From NCBI RefSeq assembly GCF_000005505.3, contig NC_016131.3, positions 50,391,355-50,455,354 on the forward strand: 64,000 bases of DNA, in the 5' to 3' direction. The number at the start of each line of letters is the position of its first letter. Position 1 is the first letter of the stretch. Shown one piece after another: positions 26,156 to 38,892 of the stretch. A program made the position numbers and the translations under genes. The notes under the pieces are model-generated. The model was not told where the DNA came from. It saw nothing but the letters and a program-made list of their open reading frames with translations, and did not search any database. This DNA is from Brachypodium distachyon (Eukaryota > Streptophyta > Magnoliopsida > Poales > Poaceae).

Positions 26156-27941
26156 TAATTGCCTGTCCGCAGGCCTATATATAGACGCTTGTGTGTGTGT
26201 ATATATATAATAAACTAGATGGCTAGGTGCAATATATTTGTTTGCTTTATTGTTATGATCACATCTCATACCTTTTGTTGCTAGCTAGCTAAGGCATGCA
26301 TGCAGGTCGATCGGTGTATAACTTAGCTTCATTAGCTCAGCCACATACACATGCACATGAGATGCATACATATGCATGAACACCTGCCTAGCTAGCTGCT
26401 TGCCTGCCACATGCATGTGACAAAATGTTACATGCGCATGTGCATGTTTCTAGCAACAAGCCGGCCTGCCGGCCGGCCAACTACAAATTAAAACCTAATT
26501 GACGGTCGATCAAGTCATCAAAGCGCACGTGTGTACCACAACCAGTGCAATGCATGTATGATTAGTGTTGATTGAGAGAGAAATCATGCATCTAGAACCG
26601 GTGCTAGTTAATTATAGCAAGTTTCAGGAGTTGTTGTTGCTCCCCGATCGAGTCGATCGAGCGGCTCTTTTTTTCTTTCTTCAATAAAGAGCGCCTCTTG
26701 TTACCTGGCCCTGCGGAATTAATTGATGGCAAAGATGTCATCAATCTGGCGGTCAGGACGTGGAGAACCTATTATTCGGGGTAGTGCAACCCTGAGCATG
26801 ATTTTGTGAAATTAACTACTCATTCTGTTCAGAAATAAGTCACCTACATTTGTAGTCACTTATTTTGGGATCGAGAAAAAAATATTAACGCCTTTTGTAA
26901 ATATAGTGATGAGACTGAAGCGCACGATCATCAACGACAGCCGTACATACGTACGCTTCCGACACTGGCCTGATCGATATCTTTCCAGCCTTCCAGGCAT
27001 CGTAATCCAAGTCAAAAACAAGCCTCGATCTTTTCGTGGGCTGCAAATTTCTTTTTCTCTGCTCCACATACCACATACATATAGGGAAGGCAAAGTGACA
27101 CCTGACAGTGACAATGAAAAAGGAGAACAGATTCCATGCATATGCAGGCGATTTTCCCTTTGACAGTTACTCAAAGCATGCATAGGGGCCGGCATTTGCT
27201 GACCTTTGGCTTTGAAAAAGGCTAATTCATATTAGTCGTCGAAATATTATATTTATACGTTTTTTATATAAATACATATATATTTAACAATTAATATAAA
27301 TTAATATATATAGAAATCAGCAGCAGCAGAGAGCCCAGCATCACAGCATAATCTTTTTCCATCATCTCCTGTTGGCTCATCAGTGCAGAGAGGGCAGGCA
27401 CTGCTTCTAGCTTGAGCCTTTTCACGACGCATGCCTTTTCAGTTATGCACTCTGACTCATTGACTGACTGACTGACTGGACTGATTGATTCGATGTGTCA
27501 GAGTGAGAGTGAGTGGTGGTGTTCAATCTCTGTCACTCACTCGCTGCCACTGCCACTGGCGGTACTCCGCCCCATGCCGCAGCTAAGAATCGTTGACTGC
27601 TCTCCAGAACACGACACCCAGGCCAGTTTCAGCAAAACAACAAAAAAGGATGAAAGCAGCAACGGACGTTTCCTTGCTTTGCTTTGCTTGAGAGATCAAA
27701 AAAAGATCACGACGACGACGACGACGATAACACTGGCAGTAAGTAAGAAGAGAACTTAATTAGTGTCAATGGATCCTTGAAGGAACTGTAAAACAAGCCG
27801 GCAAGAAACTAAACGGCACTATTTCTGTGCGTCAATTGGATTAGATTGCATACCTCAACACGGTTAGTCAGTGGTATAAGCTTGGGAGTTAGGAGTAAGT
27901 TATCTGGAGTAGGACAGTCGTCCAAGGAATATTAATGCACC

Positions 27942-27978
27942 CAAACAAACAAACAAACAAACAAACAAACAAACAAAC
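27942..27978. repeat. (ACAA)n microsatellite
   Basis: About nine uninterrupted copies of the tetranucleotide CAAA/ACAA. It is a simple sequence repeat with no sign of coding function. Confidence 0.9.
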
Positions 27979-28548
27979 CATCAGGCCGTGCGTTGGTTCT
28001 AGTAGCATATACGCATCCAAGCTGCAGGCTCCAAAGAACAGAACAGAACAGAGATAGCAGAGCAATTCCAACTGAATTTTTTTTTTCTTGTTTGTGTGCT
28101 ATATTGATTTTATTTTATTGTAATTGGGGATGATTTCTCAGGAAGCGTCCAGAATAATGTATGGAATCAATTTCAGGCAAGTAATTACTCCTCGCGGATA
28201 AGCATGGATTAATTAGCAAGCGAGCGTATACGGCACGTGCTGCTGCTGCAAGAGTTACTACAAAGATGGACAGTAATTACACATAGCCAAGGATAGATAA
28301 AGAGGATATGGATCATGCAAAAAAAACACGTGTGTGCCGTGCGTGGGCAGATATATACGTGAGATCAGCAGAGCAAAACGAGGAAAGTATTTGATGTGGT
28401 GAATTAATAGTGAAAAATCAAAAAAGGAACCAACAGGGCCAAGAATATACGGTATTCGGTAGATTCAGATAACCTGTAGCATAAGCAAAGAAAAGCTACA
28501 GGATACGACATACTCTGGCTGCTGTGTTGTGCTGTGCTCTGCTGCCGC

Positions 28549-28556
28549 TATAAATA
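28549..28556 (+). promoter_or_regulatory. TATA box of the KAO gene
   Basis: CTATAAATATGC lies about 175 bp upstream of the chosen start codon. It is followed by a C-rich, CA-rich leader typical of plant 5' untranslated regions, so transcription probably begins near 28580. Confidence 0.7.
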
Positions 28557-28728
28557 TGCGCCTTTGTCTTGCAGCTCCAGCCGCCCCACACTCACAAACA
28601 AACACAAACACCTCCAGCAGAATTCAGAAGCAGAATTCAGAAGCAGTAGCTATATACTGAATTCTTCCTCATCGATAGCTGCTAGCTTCTCTTGTTCTTG
28701 TTGTTCTTGGAGGAGGAAGAAGGGGAGG

Positions 28729-31700
28729 ATGGGGGAACTGCGGGAGGGGGTTTGGGTGTGGTTCTGGTGGGCGGCGGCGGCCATGGCGGGGTTGGCGGCG
28801 GTGGATTGGGCGGTGAGGAGGGGGCACGGGTGGTGGTGGACCAAGGGGATGGACGCAGGGAGGAAGGGGCGGCTGCCGGCGGGGGACATGGGGTGGCCGC
28901 TCGTCGGCGGCATGTGGGCCTTCCTCCGCGCCTTCAAGTCCGGCGACCCCGACGCCTTCATCAACTCCTTCCACCACAGGTATCTTCTTCCTTTGCTTTT
29001 CGCATCCTGCGGGCACGAATCTCGAGGCGGCCGTTTCTTGTCTTCTTCCGCACACGTGTTTCGTCCCGCGTGCGCCTCGCCGTCGGGCCCCGCGTGGCAG
29101 CGACTCATAACGCTGCCATGCTTCCTGGCTCTACAGGTAACACGTGTGTTGGCACAAAAAAAAAGTGAAAGGGAAAAAATAAATAAATCTGGGTTTTGGT
29201 TTCTTTTTTTCCATGTTAAGAAAAAAAGGTTTTCTTCTTTTTCGGGGCTAGTAAACAAATGGCATCCCTTCTTGGGAAAAAAAGTTGGTTTTTTTTTAAT
29301 GTGTTTGGTGTTTGAATTGATGGATCAAAATCAAAGGGGGGATTCTTCTGCCTTTAGACTGGATACGACGCACACATCAAATTAAAAGATGGATAGATCC
29401 GTCGTCGTCGTCCTTTATGGATCATGGATTGGATGATTGCTCCTTTCTGCCCATAACACACTTGCTGGCTACTGAATGCTGAACCCCATCTAATTCTTCT
29501 TCCCTTTTGGAAATGTATTTATAATATTTTGTTAGTGTCCTGTTCTGGATATTTTTTTTATGCTTCCATGTGTTTTTTCTCTGTATTTATCCATCTGCTG
29601 GTTCTCCTGTGTCTGTCTGTGGGTCACCACCATCCAGATTTGATTACCCTGACTCATCTACCAGGATGTCTTCAGTTCAGACATAACATGCATGGCCACC
29701 TTGACACTGACAACAAAACTTGACTAGCCTGGCATGCATCCAAAATCCCCTCTTAATCTGCTTATTGTGTTGTCTTGGAACGATCTCTTGTGCCAATGTT
29801 CAGAACTTGAGACAGAGATTTTTGTCTCTACTTTTGTCTTTTGATAGATTGTTCATTGGTTGATACAGAAGATGGATGCAAAGTTTGCAATTAAGCTTTG
29901 TTTTTGGCGCCCAGTGTCTAGAGAATATCAACTCTTTTGCCAGCAGCAGATTCCATGTCTTTTTTGGCAGAACAAAAGAGTCAGTCTCTCTGCACGAATC
30001 AAATTTCTGTTCATGATGATGTAGACACACACAGACACACACATGTCCTGCTGCCGGTTGTTTCTCATCTTTTTCTTGCAGGCTTAATTATTTCCTTAAT
30101 CCGGCCTAACCCCAAAAAAGCATATGTTCTGCTACAAGCATTAGCCCAATTCAATTCAATTCGATTCTTGGGTGCATTGCAGGCAGGCCATGGAAAAGAA
30201 AAGGTGCACTCTAGGGGTTTTAGTTTTGCAGCATCTAGGGTCTAGTGCTGTTATTTTTAAAAAAACTGTCATATTCTTCAGAGACTGACTGATTGCTCCT
30301 TGCTTTTACTATTCATTCTCATTGTAACAATGCTAAAAATATGATGATTTTTCTTTTCTCGAACCATGATGAAAATAAGATGATTAACTTTATTTTTGTT
30401 CGAATCATGATCAAAAGAAGAAGATGAATTTGATCTGGCGATAACAAGTTAACAACAAACAATGGCTGCTGCAGGTTTGGGAGGGCGGGGCTGTACAGAG
30501 CCTTCATGTTCAGCAGCCCGACGATCCTGGTGACCTCGCCGGACGCCTGCAAGCAGGTGCTCATGGACGATGCCACCTTCTGCACCGGCTGGCCGAAAGC
30601 CACGGTGACGCTGATCGGCGCCAGGTCCTTCATCAGCATGCCGGAGGAGGAGCACCGGCGGCTGCGCAAGCTGACGGCGGCGCCCATCAACGGCTTCGAT
30701 GCGCTCTCCGCCTACCTCGCCTTCATCGACGCCACCGTCGTCTCCACCCTCCGCCGCTGGTCATCGGAGACGAAGACGAAGCCGATCGAGTTCCTGACGG
30801 AGCTGCGGCGGATGACGTTCCGGATCATCGTGCAGATCTTCATGAGCGGCGCCGGGGAGGCGACCATGGAGGAGCTCGAGCGGAGCTACACGGATCTCAA
30901 CTACGGGATGCGCGCCATGGCGATCGACCTCCCCGGGTTCGCGTACCACCGGGCGCTCAGGGCCAGGGGGCGGCTCGTGGCGGCGCTGCAGGGGGTGCTC
31001 GACGAGCGGCGGGCGGCGGCGGGGAAGAAGATGAACAGGGGAGTGGACATGATGGACAGGCTGATCGAGGTTGAAGACGAACAGGGGAGGCGGCTGGAGG
31101 ATGAGGAGATCATCGACGTGCTCGTCATGTACCTCAACGCCGGCCATGAGTCCTCCGCTCACATCACCATGTGGGCCACCGTGTTCCTCCAGGAGAACCC
31201 CGACATCCTCGCCAAGGCCAAGGTCCGCCATTGATCGCCATGGATCAAAGCTTCAGAAGTGAATTTGTCTCTCTGTTGATCAATTAATTGATTGTTTTTT
31301 TGGTTTGTTGTTGTTCAGGCGGAGCAGGAGGAGATCATGAGGAGCATACCGCCGACGCAGAAGGGGCTCACGCTCAGGGATTTCAGGAAGATGGAATACC
31401 TCTCACAGGTAACAATAACAGCAATGATATCATTGAACGAGATGAGCTAGTCTTCCTCAAACTCAATTCATGCCTGAGATCTGAGGACAGAGGAATTGCT
31501 TGATTTGAGAGATGCCTGAATGAAGCAAGCAAACATGTTTCTGTACTACTGACTGAACTAGCATGTCCTCATTCATGTCATTCTCACTCTCTGTTTTTTT
31601 TTATAATGATGATGCTTGACTGAATGAATTGTATCTGAAACAAATTAAAAACAGGTGGTTGACGAGACGCTGCGGTTTGTCAACATCTCCTTCGTGTCGT

Positions 31701-32419
31701 TCCGTCAGGCAACTCGGGACGTCTTCGTCAACGGTGCGGCCCGTTTCTTTCTCTTTGCAACAAAATCATCATCATCACATCCTGTTCCCAGTTAGCCGTA
31801 GGTTATGCATTGGGTGACTGAATCTTAAGAATTTTCTAAACTATGACAGGTTATCTGGTGCCCAAGGGCTGGAAGGTTCAGCTGTGGTACAGGAGTGTGC
31901 ACATGGACCCTCAGGTGTACCCTGACCCCAAGAAGTTCAACCCTTCAAGATGGGAGGTTAGAAGAATGGGACTCTTCTTCATAAAATGGATTTTCATTTC
32001 TGTATTTATGTGACTTGGGATCTCTGAATTCAAACCAAGAATATATGACCTGCATTGTCGATCAGGGCCCGCCGCCGAGAGCAGGGACATTCCTTCCATT
32101 CGGGCTCGGCTCCAGGCTCTGCCCCGGGAACGATCTCGCCAAGCTGGAGATCTCTGTCTTCCTCCACCATTTCCTCGTTGGCTACAGGTAAGCAGCAGCT
32201 TTCCACCATTGTTGCTTGCTTGCTCCATGCAACTGCAAGCCAACTGTGTTACCTGCTTTTTCATCTGTTTATGGTTTTCTTTTTCTAAAATTTGTGTGTC
32301 AACAATGCAGGCTGGAAAGGGAAAACCCAAACTGCCGGGTGCGGTACCTGCCTCACCCTCGGCCGGTGGACAACTGCTTGGCCAAGATCATCAGAGTCTC
32401 CTCCGATGATGGATACTGA
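28729..32419 (+). CDS. KAO: ent-Kaurenoic acid oxidase, cytochrome P450 CYP88A
   Basis: A P450 of the gibberellin pathway, acting at the ER and oxidising ent-kaurenoic acid in three steps to GA12 (family knowledge). Seven exons: 28729-28979, 30475-31222, 31319-31408, 31655-31733, 31850-31956, 32066-32187, 32311-32419; 1,506 nt, 501 aa, normal for the family. Residues 8-28 form a membrane anchor. The oxygen-binding helix motif AGHESS starts near residue 306, the ExxR pair is E367/R370 (DETLRF), and the haem loop [11 protein letters not shown] has Cys444. [39 protein letters not shown] and [20 protein letters not shown] match grass KAO proteins as I recall them. The GC-rich first two exons are separated by a 1.5-kb intron in which I see nothing but short chance ORFs. 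No inactivating change was found, so the enzyme is probably functional. Confidence 0.96.
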
Positions 32420-32517
32420 AGTTCAGAAACCCTAGATGGTGGCGGCGGCGGTGCCTGGAAGCACCGATTTTCATGCATTTTCAGAATTTATTGTGTGCAC
32501 AGCACAGCAAATGGAGA

Positions 32518-32533
32518 AATAAAAATAAATAAA
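32518..32533 (+). terminator. Probable polyadenylation signal region of KAO
   Basis: Overlapping AATAAA motifs (AATAAAAATAAATAAA) lie about 100 bp after the stop codon and are followed by T-rich sequence, the usual arrangement for a plant near-upstream element. Confidence 0.55.
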
Positions 32534-34929
32534 AAGGCGTCGCCGATGTTGAGATGTTCAAGCTGTCTTCATTCTTTTTCTTGTTTTTTGTTCTGTCTGT
32601 CGTAGCTAGGACCCAAAATCTGGCTGGTTTTACAGTGTGATGAAAATGATGGTTTAGCCAGAAAGACAAGAAACAAGCTTGTCAGAACAGCTTTGTCGAT
32701 GAGGGAGGTTAATTTTAAAACAAAACTTTTGTTGATTCGCCTCATAGATTTAAATTTCTAAAACGAAGAGTGCAGTTATTATTCAATTGAAACATATATT
32801 TTACCAGAGAAAGTTAGAAACAAATCCCTGTTAGCAATACTGGCGCAGCTCCTTGTTATGATGATAATTATTCAACTACAAAATGTAACAAAAGAAGAAG
32901 ATAAAAGCAAAAATTGCAAAAGAAAAAATATCTAACAAAACATAACGGCAAGAGAAGAGAAAAAAGTTTTAAAAATGTGTCTGTGATAAGCATTGATGCC
33001 TCGCTATCCTCTCTGCACTGCAACATCATTAAGAAGGCAAAGTGATGAGTATTTTTAGGCACTAAAAAAAGAAGCAAAATCGTCTATGTACGGACAAAAT
33101 TGCAATGACACGAGACTACAATTATCATATACGCATAAAAGTGACTGAGAGTGAGATCAGCACTGCCACGTGTCCTCTCGTCTGATGCTATCTTCTTTTT
33201 GAGCAAACCATTTTTGTCCAATACTGTTTTCTGTGTGCATAAAAGCTTACTAAAACAATTGGCGACAAAACCGTCTATTTTTCTGTATCCTCGGTTTTGC
33301 AGGAGTAGAACACTGATTTGGGCTGCCGTGTGCCCTTCTTGTTCTGATACGTTATTTGTATTGCCGTGTATAAATGCTTGCTTGAAACGGTTGAAGATAA
33401 AGAGTGCCTTTCTTTTCTCCCTTTTTTTGGGTATCCTGCCTCACTCAACTGGCTCCGTTTTATTTGAAAAGGATACACATCAAACTTTTTGATAGCGTGG
33501 TACAAGCTTTGGTGAACCAAAAGTATGTAACGCTTGGGATTTGAATCCAACTACTACATGAAGACGGATCTTCTCACTTACGTTAGGTGACGTGGGGTCG
33601 TTGGCACATGGGTCCCATAGATAAGAGAGCCGCATGTCAGCGACCCAATGCCACCTAGCGTACGTAAAATGTCCTCTCTGTACCGTATGACCTAGGATGA
33701 GAAGTCACCTAGCATACGTCAAATTACTCCTCTCCCCATCCTATGACCTAGGGTGAGATCATTCTTTCAGTGATGTTCAACCTTTCGCCGCTTCGCCCCC
33801 CGATCTCTTCTTTTCTTTCGCATCCCGCATACTGCCGAATCGCCTTTGCTTCTCCTCATTCTCTACCTATACACAAGTCATCCACTCCTCACACCAGACC
33901 TTTCGTTGTGCCAGACAGGAGCTAATAATTAACTATCTAGCCTTAGCCTATGGACTTACATGATGGTAGTCGTCATCCTCTCGCTGGTCGCCAACATCGA
34001 GGTTATCTTCCTTGCCTTCCCTTTCTTCTATTCTCCTCCTCCTGTTTCCCTGCTTTCTCATCCATCGCTCGTCTTCTCATAGCTCATCTCTCGAACACGA
34101 ATGGCAGTCAATGATTTTATCACTAAGATTAGGGACTTGCATCTCCCAACATCCTACAAGATCTCTACTTGACCCCTCCAACCCACAAGACACTGCTCAA
34201 AGAAAATCATTTTTGTCGCCGTAGCTACTTGCATCTCCCAACATCCTTTCAAACTTTTACCAATTTCATAGCCGAAGCCCTCCATTCTCCCCTTTGGTTA
34301 TATGTCTTGCACTCCTTCCTCCCCGGATGGCGCACCCCTCCACTCAGTTGTCCTGATCACATGTTCACATTCATTACCGAATACCTTTTTTTTAAGACAC
34401 ACATTGATTCTTTGACGAACACCCTCGACGAAACCCTAAACTCTAACCACTTCGGCGAGCTCTCCTTCCTACATCTCTTGTCGCCTCGCACCTTAACCAT
34501 TTCCGACCAGCTTTCGCTACATTCTCCGGACCACATAACCGCTCTCACTCCTTGCACCCGACGTTGACTCCGGCGACCCGACCCAACACGAGCGATCGAG
34601 CTCGTGCGCCGCCACAGGAAAGTGGCGGGGGCGGGGCCGGGGGCGAGAAGAGAAGAGAATAACGGGCTCGGATCTCGAGGATCTCGTGGTGATGAATGAA
34701 TCGGTGGCTAACCACCCTGGGTTGGAAGGTTGCCGTGGCGGGCTGGATGGAGCCACGTCGCTCCTCTTTCTGTTGAGCAATTTTGTCTCCTAGGACCAGC
34801 GCCTCACAACATAAGCACACAGAAGAGCCCTCCTCCATTTCCAGCCCCAGCTCCGGCAGCCGCCGCCGGCTTCAGCATCTCCTCCTCCGTCCCTCCCTCT
34901 CAGCGTCGGCAGAGGACCTCCCTCCTTCT
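32534..34929. other. Spacer between KAO and EYA
   Basis: About 2.4 kb with no recognised gene. It contains an imperfect hairpin (33575-33668), directly repeated TATGACCTAGG(A/G)TGAGA at about 33685 and 33743, and a 20-bp direct repeat CTTGCATCTCCCAACATCCT near 34136 and 34228. ORFs at 34012-34224 and 34169-34567 show no known domain. From about 34545 the sequence turns GC-rich, as expected near the start of the EYA transcript. Confidence 0.5.
33575..33668. mobile_element. Hairpin, likely MITE relic
   Basis: The arm at 33575-33610 (GTTAGGTGACGTGGGGTCG and on to CACATG) is matched in inverse by 33633-33668 (CATGTCAGCGACCCAATGCC then ACCTAGCGTACGT), with a 22-base loop. Partial copies of the arm continue to about 33760. 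This foldback structure fits a small DNA transposon, but no target duplication was defined. Confidence 0.55.
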
Positions 34930-35107
34930 CGCTGCCGAGTGCCCCAGTCGTCTTCCTCCTCGCGCGACCGCCGCCACCGCTGGTTGATTCTCTCCCCTTC
35001 GATTCTCTCGCTCCCGACCGTTCCTCCTACCATCACCCCACCAACGGATTCCGCCCTCCTTTAGCTCTCCGTCCCCTCTCCCCCAATTCGTAACTGAGGC
35101 AAAAAAA
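34930..35107 (+). repeat. Duplicated leader segment, copy 1 (upstream of EYA)
   Basis: From CGCTGCCGAG to AACTGAGGCAAAAA this segment matches 54380-54550 upstream of MED13 in the same orientation. Shared blocks include CCCCTTCGATTCTCTCGCTC, CATCACCCCACCAAC and CCCAATTCGTAACTGAGGCA, with small indels between. Here it lies at the end of the presumed non-coding first exon of the EYA gene. Confidence 0.85.
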
Positions 35108-35110
35108 CAA

Positions 35111-35627
35111 GGTACGGCCTACTGGGTCCTCCGCCCGTGGTACTTGTACTGAATCCCCTCCCCATGTTATCTCGTTCACCATGAGGAGTAGAGTAGTGTT
35201 TGCTCTGTCTTAGATGTATGGTAAATTCGACCCCTTTTGGTCTAATGAATGCAGCAAAGTGAGGCAAGGGGGACAGGGGTTCTAGCTATGTGTTGAGGCA
35301 TATGTGGTAATATGCAGTTATGTTGTATTGGTCCTTGCTGATCTACAGGATTGGACGTCGCCTTCCCAATTTGTGTTATAACGATAGCGTGTTCTGGTAA
35401 CATGAAAATTGGGATCTTGTAACCGTTGGCGCCTTGCGGTAGCCGCTCCGAGTTGTCGTTACTTGATTTTAGCTCATCTATGCAATTGTGGTTCAAGCGT
35501 GACGTGATCCTGCGTTTCGACATGAGTTGGAATGTACTTGGGTAGCATGGCGACTTGACATTACTTGATTTTTTGGCCCTCCATGCAACTGTGGATTCTA
35601 GCGTGACATGATCATGTATTCCGACAG
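35111..35627 (+). other. Presumed 5' UTR intron of EYA
   Basis: A donor at 35111 (AACAAG/GTACGG) and an acceptor ending at 35627 (CCGACAG/GTTTGGG) would remove a T-rich stretch just before the EYA start codon. This is inferred from the splice-site sequences and the lack of an in-frame coding extension. Transcript data are needed to confirm it. Confidence 0.55.
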
Positions 35628-35634
35628 GTTTGGG

Positions 35635-38388
35635 ATGGACGAGGTTGTTTCCGCTTTGGCTGATAGCCAAACTTTGACCAAGGATGCCGCGACAGATCAG
35701 CCTGTGATCGTGTACGTATGGGACATGGATGAAACGCTGATTCTGCTCAAGTCACTGCTGGATAGGTCGTTTGCTGGGCATTTCGAAGGCCTCAAGGACC
35801 TTGATAAAGGTGTTGAAATAGGGAAGCGGTGGGAGAACATCATACTTGAAGTCTGCGACGGGCACTTCTTCTATGAGGAGGTCAGTCAGCACCTCAAGTA
35901 TTGCCCACTAGCAGCTTATTATTATATCACTAGATTTGTAAACAATTTTTTATGTGCATGTCATCGTGCCTTTTATCTTTTTAGGAATGCTACTGCTGCT
36001 ATAATGCGAAAAATGCACTACAGATTTCTCTTGATATTATGGTTGAACCATTTAGCTGCACATCTGTACAATGTGGGGTCATATGTCGTTTCTATCAACT
36101 GATTGCCTTGTTCTCTGTCCTGTACAGATTGAGAACTACAATGAACCCTGTCTCAATTCTTTACTTCAGTATGATGACGGGAAAGACCTGACAAAATATG
36201 ATTTCGAGGCCGACTGCTTTAGTTCTCCTTATGATGATGCTAATAAAAGGAAGCTTGCCTATAGGCATCGTGCTATTGCAGACAAGTATGCAAAGGTATC
36301 TCATGATTACTTCATCTCACAGTATTTCCTTAAATTTTTGCTACGTAAGATGAAACAGCTGTTTTGCAGTTAGAGTGAATCTTCTAAATAAGTAATATGG
36401 TAACATGCAGTGCCCAGATTACTCTTGTAGAAGCTGATACTTCATTCTGCAAGAATGAGTTGACTGCATATGTAACTAGATGAGAATTACTAGTGTAGTA
36501 GCAGTATCTGTTTGCGGAAACAATCTCTCTTTTCGTGGTGTTTGGTCAATTATACCAGTCTTTATGATGTTTGTGGCTTTCATGCTCTGGTCTCGTGAAT
36601 ATACTAAAAAAATAAAAAATAAGTTTCTATCACTTTATATTTTGAAGATCTGGGAAGCAACTTTAGTCTGTAGAACTTCTTCAACAAGTACTTATTGATC
36701 TTGGAACTCATGAAAGACAGTTTTGGTTAGAATATGGAGATCATTTTCGTATGGGCATTTTGACATGCATGCACTTAACTCAGCAAAGTGGGCTTCTAAG
36801 TTCTAACATCACTTATCACCAGCATTGGTCAGGGCAATCCAAACTGTGGTAATTTATGCATGGACAATTTTCGCTACTTTCATTGCAAGCTTTACATACT
36901 ATCAAGGTGATGGGGGCAGAAATGTACAAAAAGTATGTCCATTTGAGGATTATTTACAATTACTACCAATACAATGGGCAATTGACAATCCTTCCCCAGT
37001 GATTCACAGGCAGTTGTTTTCATTTTAGCAAAAACTTGGTTTAGAAATGGTAAGTAATAATTGGGTCTGTAAAGTTCTGTACTGTTTCTCAGAGCATAAA
37101 CAAATCCGAACTTAGAAGGGCACCTTTTAGCCATCATTCTTGTATACCCAGCTTTGGTTGTTTTGATATTATCTGACCTATTATTTCTACCACATTAATC
37201 TCTATATTCTAATATTTCCGTTAGTGTTATCTGTTATGTTTGGGTCATTAACCTGAGCTACTTTGGTGTTTTTCAGGGTTTGGAGAAAATTCTGGACAAC
37301 CGCACGGTCAAAGTCTGGAGTGATTTGTATAGTTTGACAGACAAATATACTGATGGTTGGCTTTCTTCAGGTATGATGATCCATAGTTCCATACTAGTTT
37401 TCCCATCTACATTTAGGGAAAAACTCTTTATTGTCATTTGGACTTATGGGACAATACCAATATTGAAACAAGATGGTTCTAAGATGGACTTAGTTTTTTT
37501 TTGTTGCTCCACTGATCAAATTGGTGGTCTTTCCTAAATATTGAACTTTAGTATTGATATGGTTTCAGAAGCTTGCTGAAATCTGTTGACTAGTATGTGC
37601 ACATCAAGCTATGTGGAAAACCAAATAGAAGGATAGGAAGTATTAAGTTTACTGTCTAACTTAGTCTGCTTCTGCCAATGGTATTGTTTGCTTGAATACT
37701 CAATACTGTTCCCATGTTATGCAGCTCATAAGTTGCTAGAAGAAGCACTGGGTAAATCGACAGCTGAGCCTGCTGCGAAACCTTCAAACATCAATTGCAT
37801 TGTTACTTCAGGGTCCCTGGTTCCAAGTGTTGGCAAATGTTTGCTGTATCGCCTGGACGACGTGGTTTCAGCTGACAACAGTAAGCCTCGAATGTTTCAG
37901 TGATCTGGACATTCATTTCTATTGCATTTCGCAAGCACTGAAGCTGTTATAGAAATTTAAAAACGAGACAGTTGCTGTGTAGTACGCCTTACTCTCTAAC
38001 TATTATTGGTCTATAAAATGGTGTACGTGACAACTATTGCCGCAGCTAATCTGCTATTGGAAGTATTTACGTGTCAATGTCAGGTGTAGACAGCAACGGA
38101 TCATGTGGTTACTGACCGATTGCTGTCCATTGTGCAGTTTACAGTTCATGGGAAAAGGGGAAGCTGCAGTGCTTCAAATGGATCAAGGAGCTCTATGACG
38201 GCCCGAATGTGCGCTTCTGCGCGATTGGAGACGGGCACGAGGAGCGCAGCGCAGCTGCCATCATGAAATGGCCGTTTGTCAAGATGGAGATCAACCCTGA
38301 GGCCCCTCACAGGTTCCCCGGGCTGAACCTGTCGATGATCCATGCCATCATGGACGCCGCGGACAAGTCATCAAGCAAAGATGGCTGA
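35635..38388 (+). CDS. EYA: Eyes-absent (EYA) homologue, HAD-type protein tyrosine phosphatase
   Basis: Plant members of this family are metal-dependent protein tyrosine phosphatases of the haloacid dehalogenase fold (AtEYA was shown to be active). Coding exons: 35635-35880, 36128-36295, 37277-37370, 37725-37880, 38138-38388; 915 nt, 304 aa. The nucleophile motif is D30-M-D32-E-T within VIVYVWDMDETLILLKSLL. Other conserved segments are YDFEADCFSSPYDD, KYTDGWLSSAHKLLEEALG, NCIVTSGSLVPS (the Ser/Thr motif II) and FCAIGDGHEERSAA (acidic motif). It is the EYA domain alone; the long N-terminal transactivation region of animal EYA proteins is absent, as in other plants. The ATG was chosen because MDEVVSALADSQ resembles other grass proteins. 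Its upstream region shares a duplicated leader with MED13. Confidence 0.93.
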
Positions 38389-38892
38389 CCACCAGTACCG
38401 CCTTGGTCCGACAACCAGCCTCCGGTCCCTGCTCGCGGCGAGGTCATGAGGCGTAGATCGCCATGGGGTGATCAGTCAGGTCATATAGTAAAAAGAAACT
38501 GTAGAGTGGGAGATACCATATACCCTCTCCCTGCCTAGAGATCCGGGACGCCGCATGTGCGATAAATAAGAGCGCGCCCTGTCCTGCCGTCCGATCAGTC
38601 CGATTCGAATTCCGTCGTGTTTGAACCAAATCATAAATTATGTCTTTGTTTGTTGCCCCCATTGTACTGTCAACAATCACCTTTGTGTGATCTGGAGGAA
38701 TCGACCATCTGTTGTTGTAAGTTGTGTGGTGACCGTTTGGTTGTCGTGGTGCATTGGCATTCAGATTTGTTATCTGTGCATATTTTGTATGGTTGGATAT
38801 TCTAGGAAGGTCCATTCATTTTACTCTGGTAGCGTAGCGTAACCATGACTGCTACGAAGAAACCGAACCAGCATGAATGCTTTCTTTTTTAG
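38389..38892 (+). other. 3' untranslated region of EYA
   Basis: This stretch follows the stop codon and probably contains the 3' UTR; GATAAATAAGAG at about 38560 may be part of the poly(A) signal. No other feature was recognised before the inverted-repeat element. Confidence 0.5.

Larger units (their letters stand above)
25503..28540. other. Long spacer upstream of the KAO gene
   Basis: Three kilobases of AT-rich sequence, rich in GCATGCATG and TAGCTAGC runs, with no credible gene. It holds a truncated Stowaway-like half ending GGATCGGAGGAAGTA (about 26065-26155), a second degraded one near 26816-26880, ACG triplets at about 27710-27727 and an ACAA microsatellite. It may include distal regulatory sequence for the KAO gene. 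Confidence 0.55.

Noticed and set aside
27942..27978. ACAA repeat as a CRISPR-like array or regulatory array
   Set aside because: It is a simple microsatellite with no spacers, and the window is plant nuclear DNA.
28534..28728. Upstream in-frame start for KAO at 28534
   Set aside because: It precedes or overlaps the TATA box and the 65 added residues are Ser/Lys-rich leader translation. The ATG at 28729 gives the usual hydrophobic KAO anchor.
28692..29258. ORFs in other frames over KAO exon 1 and intron 1
   Set aside because: Shadows of the GC-rich first exon that run into the intron. The P450 frame alone has conserved motifs.
34012..34567. Two overlapping ORFs upstream of EYA as a small secreted protein gene
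   Set aside because: No recognisable domain, no promoter context, overlapping frames and a local direct repeat explain part of the length.
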